Shown: in pieces, positions 24,685 through 32,512 of the stretch
Position numbering within the stretch: the stretch's first letter is position 1
How the letters are laid out: each line of letters begins with the position of its first letter
DNA from: Bog-950 sp046329495
Lineage (GTDB): Bacteria; Bacteroidota; Bacteroidia; Chitinophagales; LD1
NCBI GenBank assembly: GCA_046329495.1
Contig: JAXLUO010000007.1
Coordinates: 1-64,000 of the forward strand
Reading direction: 5' to 3'
Length of the DNA: 64,000 bases
The notes under the pieces: model-generated
Databases searched by the model: none
What the model was told of the DNA's origin: nothing
Seen by the model: the letters and a program-made list of their open reading frames with translations, nothing else
Position numbers and translations under genes: made by a program

Positions 24685-27513
24685 ATGCCACGCGACAACT
24701 CCATTCAATCCATCCTGATCATAGGATCGGGACCTATTGTTATAGGCCAGGCCTGCGAATTCGATTACTCGGGTAGCCAGGCGGCCCGCAGCCTTCGCGA
24801 GGAAGGTATAGAGGTCACACTGCTGAACAGCAATCCTGCTACCATTATGACCGACCCTTTGGTAGCCGACAATGTATATCTGCTGCCTATCAGTATCGAA
24901 AGCATAGTGCAGATACTGGAAGAGCGGGCCAAGAGCGGCAAGCCTATCGACAGTGTGTTGCCTACCATGGGCGGACAAACAGCCCTTAACCTTTGTATGG
25001 AAGCCTACGAATTGGGTTTGTGGCAAAAGTATAATGTAAAGGTGCTTGGCGCCGACTTTAAAGCCATTGAAACCACCGAGAACCGCGAGGCCTTCCGCCA
25101 GTTTATGCTGGAGCTTGGTATACAGGTGGCTCCTTCGTATGTAGCCAACTCCTTTTTGGAAGGTAAGGAAGCTGCTCAGAAGATCGGTTTCCCATTGGTA
25201 ATTCGCCCGAGCTATACGTTGGGTGGAACCGGCGGCAGCTTTGTGCATACCAAGGAAGAGTTCGACGAGAAACTGCAACGCGGTCTTTCTGCTTCGCCTA
25301 CACACGAGGTGCTGATTGAGAAGGCGGTGTTAGGCTGGAAAGAGTTTGAGCTGGAAGTAATGCGCGATATGAACGACAACTTCGTTGTTATTTGTACCGT
25401 AGAGAACTTCGACCCGATGGGCATCCATACCGGTGACTCTATAACCGTAGCACCCGCTATGACCCTTAGCGATACCGCTTACCAACGCATGCGCGAATAT
25501 GCCAAGCGCATGATTAAGGAGATAGGCACCTTTGCCGGCGGTTGTAACGTGCAGTTTGCGCTGGACCCTGTAACAGAGGACATCATATCGGTAGAGATGA
25601 ACCCGCGTGTATCGCGCTCTTCGGCTCTGGCTTCTAAAGCTACCGGCTACCCTATTGCCAAGATTGCTGCTAAGCTGGCCATTGGTTATACTTTGGATGA
25701 GCTGAAGAATCAGATTACAAAAACTACCTCTGCGTTCTTCGAGCCTTCATTAGACTATGTGATTGTAAAGATACCTCGGTGGAACTTCGACAAGTTTGCA
25801 GGTGGTGATGATACCTTAGGATTGCAGATGAAGAGTGTAGGTGAGGTAATGGGCATTGGTCGTACCTTCCAGGAAGCACTGCAAAAGGCTTGTCAGAGTT
25901 TAGAGAATAACCGCATAGGTTTAGGCGCCGATGGCAAGCAGTGGGTGAGCACCGATGATATGCTGCAGGGCGTAAAGGTTGCTTCGTGGGACCGCCTGTT
26001 CCGCATTTACGATGCGCTGAAACTGGGCGTGCCTATGAAAACCATTCAGGACATTACGCGCATTGACCCGTGGTTCCTGGCGCAGATAATGGACCTGGTG
26101 GAAACCGAGAAGAAGGTGCGCAAACTGGAACTGAAGGACATCGACAGGCAGTTGATGCAGGAGTTGAAAGAGAAAGGTTACAGCGATGAGCAGTTAGCCT
26201 ACTTAACCGATGCTACCGAAGATGAGGTATACGAATACCGCAAGCAGTTAGGTGTGCGCCGCGTATACAAACTGGTTGATACCTGCGCTGCTGAGTTTGA
26301 AGCCCGCACGCCTTATTACTACTCTTCGTTTGATGCTACCAATGAAAGTTCGGTAAGCGATAAGAAGAAGGTAATTGTGCTGGGTAGCGGCCCTAACCGC
26401 ATAGGCCAGGGTATTGAGTTCGACTACTGCTGCGTGCACGGTGTGTTAGCTATTAAAGAAGCCGGTTACGAAGCTATTATGATGAACTGCAACCCCGAGA
26501 CGGTTTCAACCGACCCGGACATTGCAGACAAGCTATACTTTGAACCGGTGTTCTGGGAACATCTGCGCGAGCTGATAGACCACGAGAAACCCGAAGGTGT
26601 TATTGTGCAGTTGGGTGGCCAAACAGCCTTGAAGCTTTCGAAATATCTGCATAAGAACGGCATTAAGATCATTGGCACCAGTTACGATAACATGGATATT
26701 GCCGAGGACCGCGAGCGCTTTAGCGATACATTAAAAGAACTTGGTATACCTTACCCTAATTACGGTGCTGCTAAAACTGCCGAAGAAGCTATTGAAGTGG
26801 CACATAAAGTAGGCTACCCCGTGCTGGTGCGCCCCAGTTATGTATTGGGCGGTCAGCGCATGCGTATTGTAATTAACGATGAGGAGCTTACCGATAGCGT
26901 GGTGAAGATTCTGAAGCACTTCCCTGATAACAACATTTTGATTGACCACTTCCTTGACCGTGCCGAAGAGGCGGAGATTGATGCCATATTCGATGGTGAA
27001 CAGGTAGAGGTAATGGGTATTATGGAGCACATTGAGCCTGCCGGTATCCACTCGGGCGATAGCAACGCGGTGTTGCCATCGTATAACCTGAGCGAGAATG
27101 TGCTGGCACAAATGCGCGACTACACCGATAAAATTGCCCGTGCGCTGGATATCCGCGGTTTGATCAACATACAGTTCGCCATTAAAAACGAGAAGGTGTA
27201 TGTGATAGAAGCGAACCCGCGTGCATCGCGTACTACGCCGTTTATCTGCAAAGCCTATGGTATTCCGTATCTGAATTACGCCACCAAGGTTATGTTAGGT
27301 GTAAACAAGCTGAAGGACTTTACTTACTATAAGCGCCTGATTGGTTTTGCCATTAAGGAGCCTGTGTTCAGTTTCGATAAGTTCCCGGGCGTTAGCCGTG
27401 AGCTGGGACCTGAGATGAAGAGCACCGGCGAAGCCATCCGCTTTATAAAAGACCTTTACGATCCTTACTTCCGTGATTTGTTTAAGAAGAAGAGTATGTA
27501 TTTAAGTCGTTAA
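24685..27513 (+). CDS. carB: Carbamoyl-phosphate synthase large subunit, short form
   Basis: CarB makes carbamoyl phosphate from bicarbonate, ammonia (delivered from glutamine by CarA) and two ATP, for pyrimidine and arginine synthesis. The 942-residue protein has both ATP-grasp halves: first LIIGSGPIVIGQACEFDYSG and FPLVIRPSYTLGGTGGSF, second VIVLGSGPNRIGQGIEFDYC and YPVLVRPSYVLGGQRMRI, each with an NPR-type motif (EMNPRVSRSSALASK; EANPRASRTTPFICK). It stops soon after the second half (SFDKFPGVSRELGPEMKST, ending FKKKSMYLSR). The usual C-terminal MGS-like domain, which binds UMP, IMP or ornithine in E. coli, is missing, since the E. coli protein has about 1073 residues. carA is not adjacent. 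Confidence 0.95.
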   Translation: MPRDNSIQSILIIGSGPIVIGQACEFDYSGSQAARSLREEGIEVTLLNSNPATIMTDPLVADNVYLLPISIESIVQILEERAKSGKPIDSVLPTMGGQTALNLCMEAYELGLWQKYNVKVLGADFKAIETTENREAFRQFMLELGIQVAPSYVANSFLEGKEAAQKIGFPLVIRPSYTLGGTGGSFVHTKEEFDEKLQRGLSASPTHEVLIEKAVLGWKEFELEVMRDMNDNFVVICTVENFDPMGIHTGDSITVAPAMTLSDTAYQRMREYAKRMIKEIGTFAGGCNVQFALDPVTEDIISVEMNPRVSRSSALASKATGYPIAKIAAKLAIGYTLDELKNQITKTTSAFFEPSLDYVIVKIPRWNFDKFAGGDDTLGLQMKSVGEVMGIGRTFQEALQKACQSLENNRIGLGADGKQWVSTDDMLQGVKVASWDRLFRIYDALKLGVPMKTIQDITRIDPWFLAQIMDLVETEKKVRKLELKDIDRQLMQELKEKGYSDEQLAYLTDATEDEVYEYRKQLGVRRVYKLVDTCAAEFEARTPYYYSSFDATNESSVSDKKKVIVLGSGPNRIGQGIEFDYCCVHGVLAIKEAGYEAIMMNCNPETVSTDPDIADKLYFEPVFWEHLRELIDHEKPEGVIVQLGGQTALKLSKYLHKNGIKIIGTSYDNMDIAEDRERFSDTLKELGIPYPNYGAAKTAEEAIEVAHKVGYPVLVRPSYVLGGQRMRIVINDEELTDSVVKILKHFPDNNILIDHFLDRAEEAEIDAIFDGEQVEVMGIMEHIEPAGIHSGDSNAVLPSYNLSENVLAQMRDYTDKIARALDIRGLINIQFAIKNEKVYVIEANPRASRTTPFICKAYGIPYLNYATKVMLGVNKLKDFTYYKRLIGFAIKEPVFSFDKFPGVSRELGPEMKSTGEAIRFIKDLYDPYFRDLFKKKSMYLSR

Positions 27514-27532
27514 GCAATCGGACAAAACAGGA

Positions 27533-27560
27533 AGCCTCGCTGCAAAGCGGGGCTTTTTTG
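27533..27560 (+). terminator. Rho-independent terminator of carB
   Basis: AGCCTCGC (27533-27540) pairs with GCGGGGCT (27547-27554) across TGCAAA, followed by a run of T to about 27559. It lies 20 bp after the carB stop. Confidence 0.85.
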
Positions 27561-27644
27561 TTGCATGCACTTGCCACGGATGAACACAGATTAAAGGCGT
27601 TTGTTGTTAGGTGTTTGACGTTTGTAGTTTTGTTTAGGTCGCCG

Positions 27645-27695
27645 TTATCCACAGCTACTTGTGCATGCTTGTGCACTTTTTAGCTTGTGCACAAG
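27645..27695 (+). other. Cluster of DnaA-box-like sites
   Basis: TTATCCACA (27645-27653) is a perfect consensus DnaA box. Three related nonamers follow at 10-16 bp steps: TTGTGCATG (27659-27667), TTGTGCACT (27669-27677) and TTGTGCACA (27685-27693). The last lies inside a perfect 12-bp palindrome CTTGTGCACAAG (27684-27695). TTGTNCACA is an accepted variant of the box. dnaA itself is 21 kb away. The cluster could be a replication-initiation or DnaA-regulatory site; chance occurrence of the variants is possible. Confidence 0.4.
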
Positions 27696-27856
27696 TTACA
27701 GAAAAATTCATATGAGGTATTTTTGTGTTAAAACGGTGAGAAATCAGGGTTTCACACAAAGGCGCCAAGGATTTTAACAGATCAAACTTTAAATGCGAAA
27801 AGTTCACGGTTCACAGCGATTGATTGGAACATAGGATTGGCAGTCATATCCGAACG

Positions 27857-28115
27857 AACTTTACACTTCTTTACACTTTTTTGAGAAGAGAGCAGAAATC
27901 AGAGATCAGAAAGCAGACAGGGTGCTGGCTATAGTTCGTATTAACTTTACACTTCTTTACACTCTTATTGCAGGGGCGAGAGCGAGGGACGGGGGACGAG
28001 GGCAAATTCAATACCCTAACTTTACACTTCTTTACACTTTTTGGACCATGATGTTCAGGATGCAGAAGATTTTCAGGATAAAGCCCGGCTCCAACTTTAC
28101 ACTCCTTTACACTTT
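27857..28115 (+). repeat. Four-copy interspersed direct repeat, AACTTTACACTTCTTTACAC
   Basis: A 21-24 bp unit occurs at 27857, 27943, 28018 and 28093 (steps of 86, 75 and 75 bp). Each unit is itself a tandem pair of TTTACAC at a 10-bp spacing, one helical turn. Only copy 4 has an internal change (TCC for TTC). The ~50-63 bp between copies share no similarity with each other. There are no cas genes and the spacing is not uniform, so it is not CRISPR. It looks like an array of protein-binding sites or a dispersed species-specific repeat. Confidence 0.75.
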
Positions 28116-28132
28116 TCAATCCTTACCCAACT

Positions 28133-28161
28133 CCCGCTACGATACTATCGTTTCTAGCGGG
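28133..28161. repeat. Palindrome after the direct-repeat array
   Basis: CCCGCTA (28133-28139) and TAGCGGG (28155-28161) form a 7-bp inverted repeat around CGATACTATCG, which is itself largely palindromic. It directly follows the fourth direct repeat. It has no T-run and faces no gene, so it is a structural repeat rather than a terminator. Confidence 0.5.
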
Positions 28162-28244
28162 ACTTCGTCCATAGGAACTCATCACCAAAGGAGAGGGCTG
28201 TAGATTTAAGCAAACGGAAACGGAATGCATTAGCAAAGTTTTCA

Positions 28245-28282
28245 TTTGTGCAGATTTGTGCAGTTGATTTTCAGTGCACAAA
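28245..28282. repeat. TTTGTGCAG motif group
   Basis: TTTGTGCAG occurs at 28245-28253 and 28255-28263 (10-bp step), followed by the inverted form GTGCACAAA (28274-28282). The core TTGTGCA is shared with the DnaA-box-like cluster 600 bp upstream. Confidence 0.45.
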
Positions 28283-28352
28283 TTCGGAAAAGAGTAATTT
28301 GATTTCCGCCTGAGCGTAGTTCTCCCTTTGTGTTGGCCCGGGTTTGTTTGAA

Positions 28353-28401
28353 GAGATGTCATTTTGGGAGACGCAGAGGCTGTTGCACAAAATAACATCT
28401 C
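28353..28401. repeat. 14-bp inverted repeat
   Basis: GAGATGTCATTTTG (28353-28366) and CAAAATAACATCTC (28388-28401) are complementary except for one mismatch and enclose 21 nt. Transcribed from either side it would form a stable hairpin. No adjacent gene explains it. Confidence 0.5.
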
Positions 28402-28648
28402 GTCTGTTTTACGTTTAATAGCGAACAGACCGATGGACCGGGTAACGATAGTTTTAGGGTTTTCCAGGTTGTCAAAGAACTTAAGGGCTTGGTAAAGATA
28501 GTTTAAATGGTTGAAAGTTTCAAATAAAAGTACTTTATTTTAACAAAATGGCTATGGCCCCCAGCTCTAGGCTTGGCTTTGTAAAAATGCAAGGAGGCGA
28601 ATAGCTGCGGATAACAGTTACTTTTCTATAATTGAATTCTTTCTCTCT

Positions 28649-28787
28649 GTCATTCTGAGCCAGTCCGCTGAATAAATAGACGCGAAGAATCTCCTGCTCA
28701 AAGGGGTCGGGTTTAGTGATTAAAGGTAAGGTTAGTGCTATGTGTGGTGGGGATTCTTCACTGCGCTGTCGCTTCGTTCAGAATGAC
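28649..28787 (+). repeat. GTCATTCTGA palindromic element, copy A
   Basis: The 139-bp element is bounded by GTCATTCTGA and TCAGAATGAC, with a second inner inverted pair GAAGAATC / GATTCTTC. It contains no gene and resembles the palindromic GTCATTCTGAGCGAAG-type repeats dispersed in many Bacteroidota genomes. It is over 80% identical by eye to copies B and C. Confidence 0.8.
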
Positions 28788-28800
28788 AGAGAATTTTTTT

Positions 28801-28936
28801 GTCATTCTGAGCAATTCCGCTGAATAAGCAGAAGCGAAGAATCTCCTGCCGGGTGAGGGGTTTAGTGATTAAAGGCAAGGGCAGTGCATTGTGTGGTGGG
28901 GATTCTTCACTGCGCTATCGCTGCGTTCAGAATGAC
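28801..28936 (+). repeat. GTCATTCTGA palindromic element, copy B
   Basis: A 136-bp copy in the same orientation as A, beginning 13 bp after it. It has the same terminal and inner inverted pairs. The centre (GGTTTAGTGATTAAAGGCAA) is also shared with A and C. Confidence 0.8.
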
Positions 28937-29047
28937 AAAAGGGGCAGGAATTATTAGTAGGCTTATGCTCTGTATTGAGAGGATACCGCCTGTTTGTCAT
29001 GTTATTGTAAGATTTGTTTTTGATGGTGCAGGCATTGGGGTATTTAG

Positions 29048-29055
29048 TAGCTTTG
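29048..29055 (+). promoter_or_regulatory. -7 promoter element of the 874-aa adhesin gene
   Basis: TAGCTTTG is a perfect TAnnTTTG and ends 16 nt before the ATG at 29072, so the leader would be about ten nucleotides. Confidence 0.6.
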
Positions 29056-29071
29056 AGGAAAGCCGCTACCT

Positions 29072-31696
29072 ATGCGAAAACTTTACATCTATTTGGTGCT
29101 GTGCTTATTTGCTGCTAATGGCCGTGCGCAAGCTCCGATAGCGGATTTTACATGGACTATTCCGCAGGCCCTCAATCAAGTGCACTTTGTTGATGTCAGT
29201 CAACACTTGCCTACAGCATGGACGTGGTCGTTTGGCGATGGGGCTGGCAGCACTCTGCAAAATCCGATCCATACGTTTGCTGTGGCTGGGCAATATCAAG
29301 TTTGTTTAACTGCAACCAATACTTTGGGCAGTGATCAGACGTGTAAGGCGGTTACCATCACCATTAGCAGCAATACGCTTGCTGTTAGTTTGCCCGCCGG
29401 TAAACAGGTTTGCATGGGCAGCCTGATTGATTTAGATCCTTTAGTGCAGGGAGGAACTCCCCCTTATTCCTATAGCTGGAGTGCCACGGCCGGTGCGTTA
29501 AGTTGTTATGCTTGTTCCTCTGTTAGTGCCGAGGTGGATCAATCTACTTTCTATAGTGTAACAGTTACAGATGCTGCTGGTGATACCGCTATAGCATCGG
29601 CCCAATATACTACCACACCGGGTGGGTTGCCATTACAGGCAACTATGCAACATACCAATATGGATTGTAACCATGCCATTGATACGGCCGTGCTAAGTGT
29701 TGTAAACGGCGCTGCTCCTTTTCATGTTAATTGGGGCGATTTAAACAGCAGCAATGGAGGCTCAACGCAAACGCATTTTTATACACAAAGCGGAGCGTAT
29801 GTTGTTTTTATTACAGATAGCCTTGGGTGTTTGCTTTCGCTAACTGATTCGGTTAAGTATTTAGGGTTGCAGGAGACTGTACAACTAACGCAACCGAATT
29901 GTGTAAATGAAACCAGCGGTATGCTACAGGTAAGCGCGGGTAATGGAACCGGGCCTTATCAATACCTTTGGAATGATGGCAGCACCACCGAAATGCTCAC
30001 CAACCTTGCACCCGGCAATTATACTGTAACTATCACCGATGCCGCAGGGTGTTCTGCTGCTTTTACGCATCAACTGGCGCCTTTAAGCGGTTGGGGTTAT
30101 TATGTGGTAATGGATGGAACTGCAGCTAATTGCGGGAACAACGGTACCGTTAAAGCGCATGTGCTACAGGGAAGCAGTCCGTTTACTTACCAATGGAGCA
30201 ACGGCGCTCAAACAGATAGCATTGTGCAATTGAGTGCCGGTACCTACCAGGTAACGGTTACCGATGCCCTGGGCTGCACGGCCTCGGCTTATTACGGCAT
30301 TAACAGTAATTGTTTCAGCACCATCAGCGGTTCGGTTTTTTATGATGCCAATTATAATTGCAGCAGAGATAATAACGAGCCGGGTTTAGCGGGCATAACC
30401 ATTTTGGCTTCCGGCAATCCTTTTCAGTTTACTACAACCGATAGCAATGGGTATTACAGCTTTCAGGTAACTGATACCGGAACATGGACGCTTTCTGCTT
30501 CAACCTCTTCCACCGGTTGCCAGCCGGTAGTGTTATGTAATAATCCTACCCAACAGGTACACGTTAGCGTTCCTGGTGTGGCATTGCCGGGAAATAATTT
30601 CGGCTACAACAACAATTCGTTTGACCTGGAGGTGTTTGCCATCAGTACCGCTGCCAATCCCGGTTTTGTAAAGGAATATACCGTGGGCGCCCTTAACAAA
30701 ACGGGTGTGCCATTTTTAAGTCAAGCTTATATAAGCTTTGCGTACGATAGTACCCTTGTTTATCAAAGTTCTTCGCCTGCGGCCAGTCATAATCCTTCCA
30801 CGCATACCCTTACCTGGTTAGTTGATTCGCTTCCGGCTTATCCATCGGGATTAGTGCTTGCCTGGGCGGTTCCGTTACATGCTAATTTTTTGGTGCCGGC
30901 TACTGTTTCACCAAGTGCGGTGTTGCACAGCAACTTTACCGTATATCCTATTGCAGGCGATTGCGATACCTCCAGCAACTTTGCTACGAGTACTGAGATG
31001 GTTACGGGATCGCTGGACCCGAACACCAAGGAAGTGTTACCGGCCGGTGTTCTTTCAACTTCTGACTCGGTGTTACTTTATACCATTCACTTTCAGAATA
31101 CAGGAACCGATTCAACGCATTTTGTGATTATCAGGGATACGCTTTCGCCTTTGTTAGACCCCGCAACAGTGCGGAATGTAGCAAGCAGCCATCCCTATTC
31201 CAACTTTACTATTTCAGGTAGTGGAGTTTTAACGTGGACGTTTAATCCGTTACGGTTAGTGGATAGCTTAACTGATCCTGTGCATAGCAAAGGGTTCGTG
31301 CAGTTTAAAGTAAAGCGCCGCACAGGTGTAACGCAGGGCGGTATTGACAACCGCGCCTCTATTTATTTTGATTATAACACACCTGTTGTAACCAATGTAG
31401 TTTCTTCGATGTTAGCTGTTGCAGGTAGCTTGCCGCAGGCTGTAGGTGCAACTATTCCATCGGTGCAGGTGTTTCCCAATCCGGCTGAGAGTTATTGTTT
31501 GTTTTCCATTAAGGATTTTAGTCAGCATTATGCTATTGCCGTATTCGATGTAACGGGTAAACAGATTTTTGAGCAGCGTAATGTAACAACTCTCTACTTT
31601 AGGTTCGAGCGGCAAGGTATTGCAGCGGGCTTCTACCTTTATAGGGTAACGGATACCCAAGGGCGGGTGGCTGCGGGAAGAGTGGTGTTTCAGTAG
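29072..31696 (+). CDS. Large T9SS-sorted adhesin with PKD, SprB-type and Sdr-B-like domains
   Basis: An 874-residue secreted protein with a signal peptide (MRKLYIYLVLCLFAANGRAQ). A PKD domain follows at 22-98 (AWTWSFGDGAGSTL), then Ig-like segments, SprB-type repeats near 285-405 (GTGPYQYLWNDGSTTEML, GNYTVTITDAAGCSA, then FTYQWSNGAQTDSIVQLS, GTYQVTVTDALGCTA). An Sdr B-like cna domain comes near 417-510 (SGSVFYDANYNC). A large conserved Bacteroidota domain spans about 519-780 (TGSLDPNTKEV, YTIHFQNTGTDSTHFV, RASIYFDYNTPVVTN, DUF7619-like). The type A sorting domain starts near 795 (VQVFPNPAESY). It is probably a cell-surface adhesin for gliding or attachment. GTCATTCTGA elements flank it on both sides. 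Confidence 0.88.
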   Translation: MRKLYIYLVLCLFAANGRAQAPIADFTWTIPQALNQVHFVDVSQHLPTAWTWSFGDGAGSTLQNPIHTFAVAGQYQVCLTATNTLGSDQTCKAVTITISSNTLAVSLPAGKQVCMGSLIDLDPLVQGGTPPYSYSWSATAGALSCYACSSVSAEVDQSTFYSVTVTDAAGDTAIASAQYTTTPGGLPLQATMQHTNMDCNHAIDTAVLSVVNGAAPFHVNWGDLNSSNGGSTQTHFYTQSGAYVVFITDSLGCLLSLTDSVKYLGLQETVQLTQPNCVNETSGMLQVSAGNGTGPYQYLWNDGSTTEMLTNLAPGNYTVTITDAAGCSAAFTHQLAPLSGWGYYVVMDGTAANCGNNGTVKAHVLQGSSPFTYQWSNGAQTDSIVQLSAGTYQVTVTDALGCTASAYYGINSNCFSTISGSVFYDANYNCSRDNNEPGLAGITILASGNPFQFTTTDSNGYYSFQVTDTGTWTLSASTSSTGCQPVVLCNNPTQQVHVSVPGVALPGNNFGYNNNSFDLEVFAISTAANPGFVKEYTVGALNKTGVPFLSQAYISFAYDSTLVYQSSSPAASHNPSTHTLTWLVDSLPAYPSGLVLAWAVPLHANFLVPATVSPSAVLHSNFTVYPIAGDCDTSSNFATSTEMVTGSLDPNTKEVLPAGVLSTSDSVLLYTIHFQNTGTDSTHFVIIRDTLSPLLDPATVRNVASSHPYSNFTISGSGVLTWTFNPLRLVDSLTDPVHSKGFVQFKVKRRTGVTQGGIDNRASIYFDYNTPVVTNVVSSMLAVAGSLPQAVGATIPSVQVFPNPAESYCLFSIKDFSQHYAIAVFDVTGKQIFEQRNVTTLYFRFERQGIAAGFYLYRVTDTQGRVAAGRVVFQ

Positions 31697-31705
31697 TTGG
31701 TTTTT

Positions 31706-31842
31706 GTCATTCTGAGCAATTCCGCTGAATAAGCAGAAGCGAAGAATCTCCTGCTCAGAGTGTCGGGTTTAGTGATTAAAGGCAGGTCAGTGCTTTGTGC
31801 GGTGGGGATTCTTCACTGCGCTATCGCTTCGTTCAGAATGAC
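31706..31842 (+). repeat. GTCATTCTGA palindromic element, copy C
   Basis: A 137-bp full copy that begins 10 bp after the adhesin stop codon, with the same terminal (GTCATTCTGA/TCAGAATGAC) and inner inverted pairs as A and B. With copy D it fills the convergent gap before coaC, where its hairpins could end transcripts from both sides. Confidence 0.8.
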
Positions 31843-31874
31843 AAGCAGAAGATGGTGAGAAGGGCAGAGACTGT

Positions 31875-31948
31875 ACTATGTGTGGTGAAGATTCCCGACT
31901 CTGCGAGTCGGACAGACTTCAGTGCGCTATCGCTGCGTTCAGAATGAC
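31875..31948 (+). repeat. GTCATTCTGA palindromic element, partial copy D with nested palindrome
   Basis: Only the right half is present (from TACTATGTGTGGTG to TCAGAATGAC). Where A-C read GATTCTTCACTGCGC, D reads GATTC, then CCGACTCTGCGAGTCGGACAG, then ACTTCAGTGCGC. The extra ~23 bp includes a perfect CCGACTC/GAGTCGG palindrome inserted into the element. It ends 10 bp from the coaC stop codon. Confidence 0.7.
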
Positions 31949-31957
31949 AAGCTGGTA

Positions 31958-32503
31958 CTACGAAAAATACGTTTCCAGATGGTCGATGATGTGTTCGGGT
32001 TCGGCCATGCGGCCGTCGCCTACTAAGCCACTGGCCAGTTCGCCGTGTTCAACGGGGATGAGGATGTTGCCGTAGCTGTGCAGCAACTCGATGTTATGTT
32101 TTACTGATTTATGGCGCCACATATCAAGGTCCATAGCCGGGGCGTAGAATACCGGGCATTTGGCGCTTAGGTAAACAGCCAGTAACATGTTGTCGCAATT
32201 GCCGTGGGCCATTTTAGCAATGGTATTGGCGCTTGCCGGGGCTATGACCATGGCATCGGCCCAAAGGCCTAATTCCACGTGGTTGTTCCAGGCGGTGCCC
32301 TCTTCGCTCAGGTGCGTAAAGGCGGGGTTTTTACTTAAAGTGGAAAGGGTGAGCGGGGTTATAAATTGAGAAGCCGAAGCAGTCATTACAACTTTTACTT
32401 CGGCTCCTTTTTTTACGAGCATCCGGGTTAAATACGCGGCTTTGTAAGCTGCGATGGAACCGCAAACGCCCAGTATTATTTTCTTTCCGCTCAATGGGCT
32501 CAT
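31958..32503 (-). CDS. coaC: Phosphopantothenoylcysteine decarboxylase (CoaC domain only)
   Basis: A 181-residue flavoprotein of the HFCD family, which decarboxylates phosphopantothenoylcysteine in coenzyme A synthesis. Signature parts are KIILGVCGSIAAYKAAYLTR, the active-site HVELGLWADAMVIAPASANT with its histidine, YAPAMDLDMW, and GDGRMAEPEHI, the usual end of the CoaC half. The stop follows immediately (HLETYFS). In most bacteria CoaC is fused to the ligase CoaB in a ~400-residue CoaBC; here no CoaB sequence follows and a palindromic repeat begins 10 bp past the stop. It sits 9 bp after rpoZ, an order (bamD-rpoZ-coaBC) typical of the phylum. Confidence 0.88.
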   Translation of the reverse strand: MSPLSGKKIILGVCGSIAAYKAAYLTRMLVKKGAEVKVVMTASASQFITPLTLSTLSKNPAFTHLSEEGTAWNNHVELGLWADAMVIAPASANTIAKMAHGNCDNMLLAVYLSAKCPVFYAPAMDLDMWRHKSVKHNIELLHSYGNILIPVEHGELASGLVGDGRMAEPEHIIDHLETYFS

Positions 32504-32512
32504 ACGAGCTTA

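Larger units (their letters stand above)
27561..29047. other. Repeat-rich non-coding interval between carB and the 874-aa adhesin gene
   Basis: About 1.5 kb without a convincing gene. The frames of 82-93 aa are products of repeats and have no domain or start signal. From left to right it holds a DnaA-box-like cluster (27645-27695), a four-copy direct-repeat array (27857-28115), a CCCGCTA/TAGCGGG palindrome, a group of TTTGTGCAG motifs, a 14-bp inverted repeat and two full copies of the GTCATTCTGA palindromic element. It ends in the promoter of the adhesin gene. Confidence 0.8.

Noticed and set aside
24601..25305. 234-aa antisense frame to carB
   Set aside because: It lies opposite a highly conserved coding region and has no recognisable domain; it is a shadow of codon usage in carB.
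27857..28115. CRISPR array
   Set aside because: The repeats are only 21-24 bp, the steps are uneven (86, 75, 75 bp), spacers differ in length and no cas genes were found.
27871..28398. Small proteins with KSVKKCKV or NFTLLYT repeats (27871-28119 minus, 27922-28203 plus) and the frame at 28123-28398
   Set aside because: They are translations of the direct-repeat array or low-information sequence; both strands are open through it and no start signal or domain is visible.
31950..31960. Frameshift that would restore CoaB after coaC
   Set aside because: The sequence past the stop is the palindromic repeat D; no CoaB-like sequence is found in any frame, so a simple frameshift does not explain the short protein.
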